Source: Ictalurus punctatus (taxonomy: Eukaryota > Chordata > Actinopteri > Siluriformes > Ictaluridae). Taken from it: a stretch of DNA of 64,000 nucleotides. The stretch's first letter is position 1, and each line of letters starts with the position of its first letter. The notes under the pieces are model-generated. The model was not told the origin of the DNA, searched no databases, and saw only the letters and a list, made by a program, of their open reading frames with translations. The stretch covers positions 786,001-850,000 of the forward strand of contig NC_030428.2 of the NCBI RefSeq assembly GCF_001660625.3. The letters run 5' to 3'. Shown in pieces: positions 55,208-64,000 of this stretch. Made by a program: the position numbers and the translations under genes.

Positions 55208-56999
55208 GTCCAGAAATCTGCCGTTCTGGAGTTAAGATATAAATCGAGACCAGGATCAGAACTGTAGTGATGTCTAGTGACGTTTCCTTGAAATCCTAAA
55301 CTCATGGTATTAAGTGAGGTAGAAAACCTGACATGACGTTCTGTTATCCATGACCTTCTCTAGACACGGAGCTTTTAAAAACGCTATTAAACCACATTGG
55401 CAGAACCTCTGTCTCCAGCTGTTCTATTTCGAACAAGTTTATTCGTGGAACCATTCCGGAGAGGTGAAGGGGCGCTAAAACATCTGAGGCTGTTAAAAAT
55501 CATTTCAAAATCAATGATCGTCAAAAAACCCACAAAACTTTATTACAAACTTTATCTTTTTATTGCAGTCCACATCTTGCTGTGCATTCCTGCTGATACG
55601 TGCAAAGCAAAATATATAATGCAATATACTGATATTTATATACTATATATATTATATATATATGTTCTTTACAGACCTTTTCATCTCACAAAAGCGTCAA
55701 CATGATTGATTTTTTATTTTAAACATATCTGGCACATTTAGGCTGGAATCAGACATCACACACACACACACACACACACAGATTTTTCTCACAGGCAGGA
55801 AGTTCTTTGGACTTGTTCACTCGTAGCAGGAGACGGACATCAATCCCAACATCTCAATAAAATAAAAAATAAAAACGATTAAAGATGGTTTGTGCACTGA
55901 AATAATCTAACGCTGAATATTTTCGGTTATTTCAGCGGGAGTGGAAAAGGTTTCAGCGATACTAGACGTACCTATATTTCTACCGTAGCTAACGATAATC
56001 AGCACGTCAGTGTGAAAAAAGCATAACTTGAATAATAATAATAATGAGCTGCACATTCACAATTGTTGCATAAGCAATCACAGGAAAGCAGAGCCATGAC
56101 TACAGGCAAAGGGATTCAGGAATGATGTGTAGTTTCACGCATTCGCCAGTCCGTTATGGGAGAACGGTTCTGAGTATCAGAATTCCGTTTTATGCGAGAT
56201 TTGAGCAAAATTTGGAGGAGGAGCAAAAAACGGCAGCTCGATTCTTAAGCATGTTATTGTAACTTTTGACCAGAAGGTGGTGCTGTCGCGTCGTTTCTGA
56301 GATACAGCCACCCTTCCTGCTTGGCGGTTTCGCCGATTCGTCGGCCCAGTTTGGACAAACCGTTTGAAATGTTCAAATTTCTTTCGATAGCTTTGTGAGG
56401 CTTAGTCTGAAGAGGACATGTGCCACATTTGTAAGGATTGGACAACATTTGTAAAAAAAAAAAAAAAAAAAAAGTAGCGAACAAACAAAAACTGTTTTTC
56501 CAAAATCCAAGATGGCGGAAAATCTAAATTAGGCGCAGCTCGTCTTGACCCGGGGAAGTTACAGACGTCTGGCTTTTAAATTTTGGACACGCAGTTCAAA
56601 AACCATAAACGTACTTCCAAACTGGGCACAAACTTGACCTGATGGTTTGCAAAAAAAGAAAAACAAAAATAATAAATAAACAACAAAAAAAAAATCACGT
56701 GTGGGCGGCGCACACAAAACGATGGAATGTAATATTTACAGTCGCTCAGAGGCGATCAATCATACAGGATAAAAATTCACTACGTCAAAGAAGTACGGGA
56801 GCTGATTTAATCACAGTCGAGTGAACGGATCTGTAAAAACGGAATAAAGAAGCTTCACGCACACTCGTGTACGGTTTGAGGCGATAAAAATGAAAAACCA
56901 CCACAAGAATTATTTATGTACGAAAACGTGTCTCTGCCACACGAGAAAAAAAACTGACCAGTAGCGTCTTATTATTTACAGATATGAATCTTTATTACA

Positions 57000-57620
57000 A
57001 GAAAAATGTTAAAGCTCATATTACGAAAAACAAAAGGATCTTATATTACTACAGAAAAACATTTTATGAGAAAACATCTCTTCTTTTTAAAACAATTACA
57101 TATTCCTTTCAGTAACAAAACGCCCTCGTAATAACGGAATGTTCTCTCATAAGATGGTTTTCTCGTAGCTTTTATTTTGTAGTAATAAGATGCTTTTACC
57201 ACGTTTTCTTGTAGCAATGAAATGTCCTTTAACCGCAACGAGACGTTTTATCGTAATGACATTTTAATGGCATTTAGGAAATTTCTCTCGTAATAACGAA
57301 ACGTTCTCTTATTAACGAGACGTTTTATCGTAATAAGGAAACGTTTTCTCATAAGATGTTGATTTTCCTCATAGTTTTTTTTATCCTGTAGTAATAAGAC
57401 GCTTTACCGCACAATGTTTTCTTGTAGTAATAAAATGTCCTTTCATTGTACCTGAATGTTTTCGCAAAATAACAAAATAATGTTCTCGTAATAACAAAAC
57501 GTTTCCTTATAACAACACCAGGGTTTTGCAATAACGAGCTATTTTATAATAAGTTCTTTTTGGAGTAGCAGCGAGATGCTGTTCTTGTAATAATACATAT
57601 CTCGTAATAACAAGACGATG
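57000..57620. repeat. Degenerate CGTAATAACGAAACGTT-type array
   Basis: Variants of TCGTAATAACGAAACGTTCT recur more than a dozen times in mixed order. A higher-order unit of about 210 bp is visible (GTAATAAGATGCTTTTACC near 57182 and GTAATAAGACGCTTTACC near 57392). Confidence 0.7.
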
Positions 57621-57649
57621 GGAATTCCCTTTCCTCGCATGGCAGCGAT

Positions 57650-57651
<2 letters not shown>

Positions 57652-57692
<41 letters not shown>
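57652..57692. repeat. (CA)n microsatellite
   Basis: Pure CA run. Confidence 0.9.
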
Positions 57693-57693
<1 letters not shown>

Positions 57694-59152
57694 AAGGATG
57701 CACTGAGGTAGAAAATAAAACATCACTATGGTTTAATGCTGTTAAATACAATAAATTATTACTGTAACGGCCCCTTTTCCGCTTCACTTCCGCATTGCGT
57801 TCTGTACGGTGATTAACGCGCCCTCGCTGACCCGGACTTCCCCTCAGACTGTATCCCTCACACTCGTCTCGGCTCGGCCGTTAGCCTTAAAGCTAACTAG
57901 CAGAATAAAGAAAGCAAAGTCATTACCTTCGGCCGATATCGAAACGTGCTGCAATGGAACTACAATTAACGTGCACAAGTAGACGTAAACAAAGGCAAGT
58001 AAACAAGGTCGGTACGGTCGTATTGGAACACAGGCTCAGCGCGAATAAATGATTAAGACACAGAGTCCCTTTAGAAGTGCGTTTAAAGTTTCAAGTGCAG
58101 AACACAATGGGGAAATAAAAATATGCAAATCAGGATGTGGCAAAGTGCAAAGATGACTCTTCAGGTTTAAAAAAACAACAACAACAACAACAAAAAGACC
58201 TCCATTCTAACATTTTGGTCGTCCATTCATAAAATTATCAGCGTGTTCAAAAATGGATCTTCATCTGTCTTTGTGATGAAACATATCGCAACATTAAGGC
58301 AAAACCTGAAGCAAGCGACGATACGAACATTACACGTGGCCTCGGAAGCAGTTATTCCTTCCTGTACGTTATATAATACAGTTATTACATTATACACATA
58401 CCATTGCCCTCTAGTGGCCCGGAGGACCTTCTGAGCAACAGCAGCTCGCGTTCTTGGCTGAAATAGCTACGGCCTGACCGTTACATAACTGCTTTATATT
58501 GCGCGTTTCATGGACTTACCGGAGTCACTGGGAATTTATTTTGTAAAGCCATCACACTAATTAAGCGCTAACGTTAGGGTCGGGGCTGATCGCTCGCAGG
58601 ATGCGATGCTGTATACGAACGCAGTTGTACGTCATCGGAATTTAAAAACTCACCATGTCTTGACGTTTAAGCAAAAAGTTCAAGCTACATTTAGATTTCA
58701 ATTTGTGATCGCTCGGTCTCGATGAAAAACTGGACAAATATCGTACGCAGAACGCAATGCGAAACCCGTAACGGTGGAATGTTAATGTTATCGCTCGGCG
58801 TCCGTTGTTGCCCCCTGGTGGACCTGAGGACTTTCACGCCGAACCCGAAACACAGGCGATTATCGCCGATTATCAAAGTCGACAAATAAATATACAAAGA
58901 AGCTTTAATACACAATGAAAAACGGCAGAAAGTTATCGAGTCTCTTCGTTCCTCAACGCCCCCAAGTGGCCCGGAGGACACCCCCCCCCACACACACACA
59001 CACTTTCGACGCACAATGAAAGTTTAGGACCGCGGTGAAAAGATGAAAGCTGGACCAAAAGATGTTAACGGTATTGAGAAAAGCGCAGCAGCTCCAGAGA
59101 ACTCTCTTCCTTCCGCTTGGACCCAAAACGCAGCCGAACATTGTCCGTTCCT

Positions 59153-60734
59153 TCAGCATTCGATCTGGGACTGCAGCTGCCTGCGCAGGGTGAGTGTGCG
59201 TCGATGAAGCTGCTGCATCTGCTGCATCCGGTCTCGCTGCCGTGCTAAATTCTGTGGCATCGGGTACCTCTGGCACCCATACAAGAAGCGGTAGGGGATT
59301 CGGACGTGGCACGCGGTCGCCCGGCAACGAGGCTGCGGCATCGGCGGAAGCAGCATCCATCGTTTTCTCTCGGCGCAGTACCGGTAGGCCTCTTTTCGGT
59401 ACTGCTTGTCCACGTCATCGCTGTTTTTCCAGCCGCCGATGACAAACACGTCGTCGCCGAGGAAGCACACGGCAGCTCCTTCGACGCTGGTGACCTCCGG
59501 AGGCAGGCTTTCAAGGATCTCGTCCGAAATCCGGGCACTAATCTTCTGCCGTGCGGCTTCATCTCGGACGTTGGTGTAGCTCCTCGGACAGCAGGACGCG
59601 GTGTGGTAGAAATTGGTGGACGCCACGGCCATCTGGAAGAGGCAGTAATTGTCGATCAGGGGCAAAGAATCGACTTCCTGCCACTGGCGGCTCTCGGTGT
59701 CATAGCGCGTCGTCACCGTCTTGAGCCCGTCGTCATTGTCTGTATCCACAGGGGTCCTCGCTGTAACGTAAACGTAGCGATCTTCGACGCTAATCGCCTT
59801 CACATCACGCAGGATTTTTGGTGCCGACTCCAAATTGTGCCATTTGTCCTGCTCCGGCTCATAAACGCTTACGTCCTTGAATCCCGGGCTGAAATTCCCG
59901 TGGCCGCCGATGCTATAGAGGATATTTTTGACGCACGTCAGGCCGAACGAGTGCTTACGCGTCGTGAGGTTGCTCACCTGCTCCCAAGTGTTGCGATTCG
60001 GATTGTATCTTTCCACCGTTTTGGCGAATCCAGGCTCCATGGAGCCCGCCACGTAGACGTACGAATCCGTAACTACGATCGCATGGCCGTCGAGGTGATT
60101 GTGGATGTGCGGAAGGTTCACCCAACGGTCCTCGTACACGAAATACCCAACACACTCGCTCAGGTAGTCGCCTCCTTCCGAGACGCCGCCGACCACCATG
60201 ATGACGTCCATGTTTTGTCCAAATCGAGGCTGGAAAGCTGCCCAGAATTCTGAATCGGACGCGGACTTTTTATGGTTCTCAAAACGGATGGCATGACTCT
60301 CCACGGCATCCGACACAAGTTTGAGGCACGCCTCGTTCCGTGCCACGAGGGGCTCGTTCTTCACCACCCGCGTCAGGTAAGTGGGTTTGATCTGAGGCAG
60401 CCTGAGGAGGCGGAAAAGCTCCTCGAAGTGCCTCTCGCGGTCCTCGGTGCCCCGGTGCACCCACTTGACGACCGCGTCGAACAGAACCTCCTCCGAGTCG
60501 ACGGTGATCTCGGCATCACTCAGCCAGTCACGCACCAGGTGGAACGGCAGCGTGTAGAACTCGTCGTCTTGGATCACCCGGTGGAAGTTGCGGCGTATCA
60601 TTTCGGCGGCACGCAATGCCAGCTGGTCCAGAGTGTACATGTGCGCTAGGCTGTGCACCGCCACGCAGTTGGCCAGGCTCAGCTTCCGCTTCAGGAAATC
60701 ACCACAGAACTCCTTCAGCTGCACCAGCAGGAAC
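59153..60734 (-). CDS. klhl11: klhl11 exon 2 (BACK and kelch)
   Basis: One large open exon from acceptor CGTCAG (FLLVQLKEF) to TGA at 59155-59153. No frame breaks. Confidence 0.95.
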
Positions 60735-63323
60735 CTGACGGATGAAAAGAAGTGATCGTTTAATCTTTTAAATGTAACTAGAAACGGATAAGAAGTACAA
60801 CATCGTTAATATGTTTAAAATTTGTACGTGTTGGTGTTTCGCTGTGGTATAAGAGAGATTAAACATTCTGTTGATCGTTTTCCTACAACAACGAAACATG
60901 GAGGGTTTTATTCCTTATACAACAACCTGGAAATACATCTAATTTAGTAATAATATTAATAATATTAATAATAATAATAATAATACATTTACTTTATTAA
61001 CTATTTTTGAGCTTTTGTTAGTTGATCACGTTTTCAGGTCTAAATATACACCCACTGACCACTTTATTAGGAACACCTGCTGATTCATACAATCAGTTAA
61101 ACAATCAGGATGTAGCAGAGCAGTGTGTTAATGTCAACAATCAATGGAAATGGAGGGAGGGATGGAGGGATGGATGAGGGGAGTGATCTCAGTGGATTAG
61201 TCTGAATGCGGTTAGAGTGGACAGGAGCGGTACAGTTATTCAAACAGCCACTCTTTACAACCAGGGCAAGCAAAAAAGCAGCATAACACGCTGAACCTTG
61301 AGGCAGACGAGCTACAAGAGCAGAAGACCACACAGGGTTCCTCTCCTGTCAGTCAGGAACAGGGTTCTGAGAACACAGCAGGTAGACCGTACAAAGAAGA
61401 AGAAGAAGAAGAAGAAGAAGAAGAAGAAGAAGAAGAAGAAGAGTGGAAACACAGATCAGGTGAAGGCTTTCTGATGAAGATTCAAATGAGAAGATGGTGG
61501 TGATGATGATGATGATGATGGTGGTGTGTGATGGTGTGTAATAATGGTGGTGATGGTGGTGAGTAATGATGGTGGTTGTGACAGTGATGGTGAGTGATGA
61601 TTGTGGTGGTGATGGTGATGATGATTATGATGGTGAGTGATGGTGGTGATGAGTGATGGTGATGATTATGATAGTGGTGAGTGATGATGGTGAGTGGTGG
61701 TGAATGATGGTGGTGGTGAGTGATGGTGGTGATTATGATAGTGGTGAGTGATGATGGTGGTGGTGAGTGATGGTGGTGATTATGATAGTGGTGAGTGATG
61801 GTGGTGATTATGATAGTGGTGAATGATGATGGTGGTGGTGAGTGATGGTGGTGATTATGATAGTGGTGAGTGATGGTGGTGATTATGATAGTGGTGAGTG
61901 ATGGTGGTGATTATGATAGTGGTGAGTGATGATGGCGAGTGATGGTGGTGATGAGTGATGGTGATGATTATGATAGTGGTGAGTGATGAGTGATGGTGAG
62001 TGGTGATGGTAGTGGTGAGTGATGGTGATTATGATAGTGGTGAGTGATGGTGAGTGGTGGTGATGGTGGTGAATGATGATTGTGGTGGTGAGTGATGGTG
62101 ATTATGATGGTGAGTGATGAGTGATGGTGAGGATTATGATGGTGATGAGTGATGGTGATTATGATAGTGGTGAGTGATGATGGTGAGTGGTGGTGGTGAG
62201 TGATGAGTGATGGTGATGATTATGATGGTGGTGGTGAGTGGTGGTGAGTGATGATGATGATGGTGAGTGACAATGGTGATGATTATGATAGTGGTGATTG
62301 ATGATGGTGAGTGACGATGATTATGATTATGATGGTGAGTGACGATGGTCAGTGATGGTGATGAGTATGATAGTGGTGAGTGATGATGGTGGTGATGATG
62401 GTGGTGAGTGACGATGGTGAGTGACGATGGTGAGTGACGATGGTGAGTGACGATGGTGGTGGTGGTGAGTGATGATGATGATTATGATGGTGAGTGACGA
62501 TGGTGAGTGACGATGGTGATGGTGGTGGTGGTGAGTGATGATGGTGATTATGATAGTGGTGAGTGATGATGGTGAGTGACGATGATGATGATTATGATGG
62601 TGAGTGACGATGATGATTATGATGGTGAGTGATGATGGTGAGTGACGATGATGATTATGATGGTGATGGTGACAGGGGAAAGGTGCAGGTCTGAGAGTGC
62701 AGGTAAGCAGTGGATTATACACAACTAAAAACCACACTGTTATGCAGGTTCAGGTCTCACCTGTCCGCGAGCTCCAGCACCTCGTGCACGTTGCTCGTGC
62801 TGACGCGGATCTCTCCGGTGTACATGAACTGCACGACGCTCTCGACGGTCTCGCGCTCGGGCCCCGCCTCGCTGCTCCACTCCTTCATCTCCACGCGCCG
62901 CGACACGGACTCCGCAAACTGGCCCCCCAGCAGCGGGGTGAAGTAATCGGTGGCGGCTGCGAGCACGGAGCGGTGCGCGCCGAGCTCGAACCCACTGCCC
63001 GCGCCCTCTCCTCCTCCTCCTCCTCCTCCTCCTCCACCCGCTCCTCCGCCGCTGAACGCCAGTGTGACGTCGCAGAAGAGCCCGAGCTTCCGCTGCTCGT
63101 TCTGCCGCCGCGCGAGCTCCGAGCAGTGCAGTGCTGAGGAGAACTGCTCGGCCTCCTCCGGTTCACCGTCACTCGCCAGAGCCGCTGCCGCCGCTGCAGC
63201 TGCCGCCGCCGCCGCCGGGGGCCGGTGCACCTCCTCCGGGCTCGCGCCTGAACCTGAGCTCCGGGCTGGATTCGGGTTCGAGTTCGGGCTCGGGCTCGGG
63301 CTCGAGTTTGGGGCCGCCGCCAT
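59153..63323 (-). CDS. klhl11: KLHL11, BTB-BACK-kelch Cullin-3 adaptor
   Basis: Two coding exons: 63323-62761 and 60734-59153, joined in phase across a GT-AG intron, giving 714 aa (human KLHL11 is about the same size). The start MAAAPNSSP is chosen because upstream codons are unlike the family. BTB about residues 75-190 (LFCDVTLAF, AHRSVLAAATDYFTPLL), BACK about 190-300 (SLAHMYTLDQLALRAAEMIR), kelch about 330-690 (GQNMDVIMVVGGVSEGGDYL, FAKTVERYNPNRNTWEQ, SIGGHGNFSPG, VFVIGGWKNSDDVDKQYRKE), ending QSQIEC. It recruits substrates to Cullin-3 ubiquitin ligase. Poly-Ala (37-47) and poly-Gly (94-104) stretches lie before and inside the BTB domain. Convergent with the KLHL10 remnants, as in other vertebrates. 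Confidence 0.96.
61046..61490. mobile_element. Tc1-like relic in klhl11 intron
   Basis: Starts near CCACTTTATTAGGAACACCT, a known fish Tc1-type terminal sequence. Later GAACCTTGAGGCAGACGAGC and AGAAGACCACACAGGGTTCC match the transposase region of that family. Internally deleted and interrupted by a (GAA)n run at 61397-61441. Confidence 0.6.
61397..61441. repeat. (GAA)n microsatellite
   Basis: Fifteen or so GAA/AAG triplets in the klhl11 intron. Confidence 0.92.
61494..62672. repeat. TGATGGTGA minisatellite, about 1.2 kb
   Basis: Variants of GGTGATTATGATAGTGGTGA and GTGAGTGATGATGGTGAGTG alternate with higher-order blocks (for example 61730-61930). One strand is almost free of C. Lies in the klhl11 intron, about 90 bp from the exon 1 donor. 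Confidence 0.93.
62761..63323 (-). CDS. klhl11: klhl11 exon 1 (BTB)
   Basis: Begins in a CpG-rich block. It ends ELADR at donor GTGAGA in phase 2. Contains the poly-Ala and poly-Gly tracts. Confidence 0.93.
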
Positions 63324-63479
63324 GTCGCGCGCCTCAGCCGGTCGGAACCGTAACAAACGCGCTAAATCGGTTCGGTAAAGCAGACTCAGGCACACGCACA
63401 CAAACATACAAGCCGAACGCAGGCGAAGGAGCGCACGCGCACACACAACACGGATGACGTTACCATAGAACTGAAGCGG

Positions 63480-63700
63480 ACCGCTTCCGGAAGTGAAAGT
63501 GACAGGTCACGAGTTAGCCTAGTTTTATATATTTAATTTAAATAAATAAATAAATAAACATATTAACTATCATTAACAAACTAACAGTAGTGCGAAATTT
63601 AATAGTAACACGTTTCTCCTTGATTAAAAATAAATAGTAATAATTAATGACACGTTATTTACGAGTTCACAATCAGGCCAAGGACTACACTACCCACAAT
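63480..63700 (-). promoter_or_regulatory. klhl11: Probable klhl11 promoter
   Basis: Upstream of the CpG-rich first exon. CCGGAAGT at 63487-63494 is an ETS-type site, and GGACTACACTACCC at 63682-63695 resembles the THAP11/ZNF143 promoter motif. No TATA box seen. Position inferred from the start codon and composition. Confidence 0.4.
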
Positions 63701-63789
63701 CCTCCAGTGCTCCACACCCAATCAGAAACGTCGCCGTTACCATGGCACTCTGAAACGTCGTTCCTGGCAAACCGTTACGAGCGTTTATT

Positions 63790-63792
<3 letters not shown>

Positions 63793-63838
<46 letters not shown>
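63793..63838. repeat. (TA)n microsatellite
   Basis: TA run upstream of klhl11. Confidence 0.9.
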
Positions 63839-63839
<1 letters not shown>

Positions 63840-64000
63840 GAAATATATTTTTTGTGAACGATTTATTATTGTGTAAACAAGGTTGAGATGAAGTCGACGT
63901 GCACGCGCATGACGTTGCAATATAAAACACGCCAGCATTACTTTTTAAATTCCTAATTTTTTTTATTTTTTTATTTTTTTAACATAGCTGTCTGTTCAAC

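Larger units (their letters stand above)
55208..58690. other. Intergenic region between KLHL10 remnants and klhl11
   Basis: 55360-56030 is still homologous to the left copy (23815-24250). 56146-56240 is inverted relative to 24310-24420. 57000-57620 is a degenerate repeat array. (CA)n lies at 57652-57692. Later, GTGGCCCGGAGGA-like strings recur near 58410, 58814 and 58966. No protein-coding exon was recognised. Confidence 0.6.

Noticed and set aside
59306..60253. 315-codon + strand frame opposite klhl11
   Set aside because: Antisense of the intact KLHL11 exon 2; no splice signals or family resemblance of its own.
62327..62737. His/Ser-rich minus frame in klhl11 intron
   Set aside because: Translation of the minisatellite.

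Overview
This 64 kb window is vertebrate, almost certainly teleost, genomic DNA. Evidence: short GT-AG exons separated by introns full of fish-type transposons (Tc1-like, piggyBac-like, DIRS-like, Gypsy-like, a tRNA-derived SINE), many (CA)n/(TA)n microsatellites, and an intact KLHL11 gene beside KLHL10 remnants, the same convergent pair seen in other vertebrates. A catfish-like otophysan is a guess from repeat flavour only.

Layout. Positions 1-24260 and about 33840-56030 are two copies of a tandem segmental duplication. Each carries the same unusual gene on the + strand, followed by broken KLHL10 pieces. Gene B (right copy, 26392-53248) can be followed in full by hand: a signal-peptide exon, two V-set immunoglobulin exons, then about twelve very short exons that mostly encode one hydrophobic segment each and nearly all have phase-1 borders, then a cytoplasmic tail with two alternative endings. 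Gene A (left copy) enters the window at its sixth exon and ends near 22390. The proposed product is a butyrophilin/SKINT-like Ig ectodomain fused to a polytopic membrane body. Several membrane exons differ more between the copies than the flanking introns do. The last exon is an exonised piece of a Tc1-like transposon.

Insertions that separate the copies can be dated relative to the duplication. Left copy only: a 955 bp piggyBac-type element (TTAA target), a 398 bp solo LTR inside a candidate exon, and a 10.48 kb giant palindrome flanked by the 6 bp duplication AACAGT. Right copy only: a 684 bp solo LTR, a Tc1-like element (37648-38872), a 3.7 kb LTR retrotransposon whose Gag-like region carries a METAP1-type zinc finger and long tandem-repeat proteins (39422-43136), and a full-length but inactivated chromodomain Gypsy element on the minus strand (43801-48404). 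Shared by both copies: a Tc1-like element with a nested retroelement tail, and a second Tc1-like relic.

The right end (58.5-63.5 kb) holds klhl11 on the minus strand (two coding exons, 714 aa predicted). Its intron contains a Tc1-like relic, a GAA microsatellite and a 1.2 kb TGATGGTGA-type minisatellite. KLHL10 pieces lie at 22859-23830 and 54170-55207; each duplicate kept different exons and both are broken.
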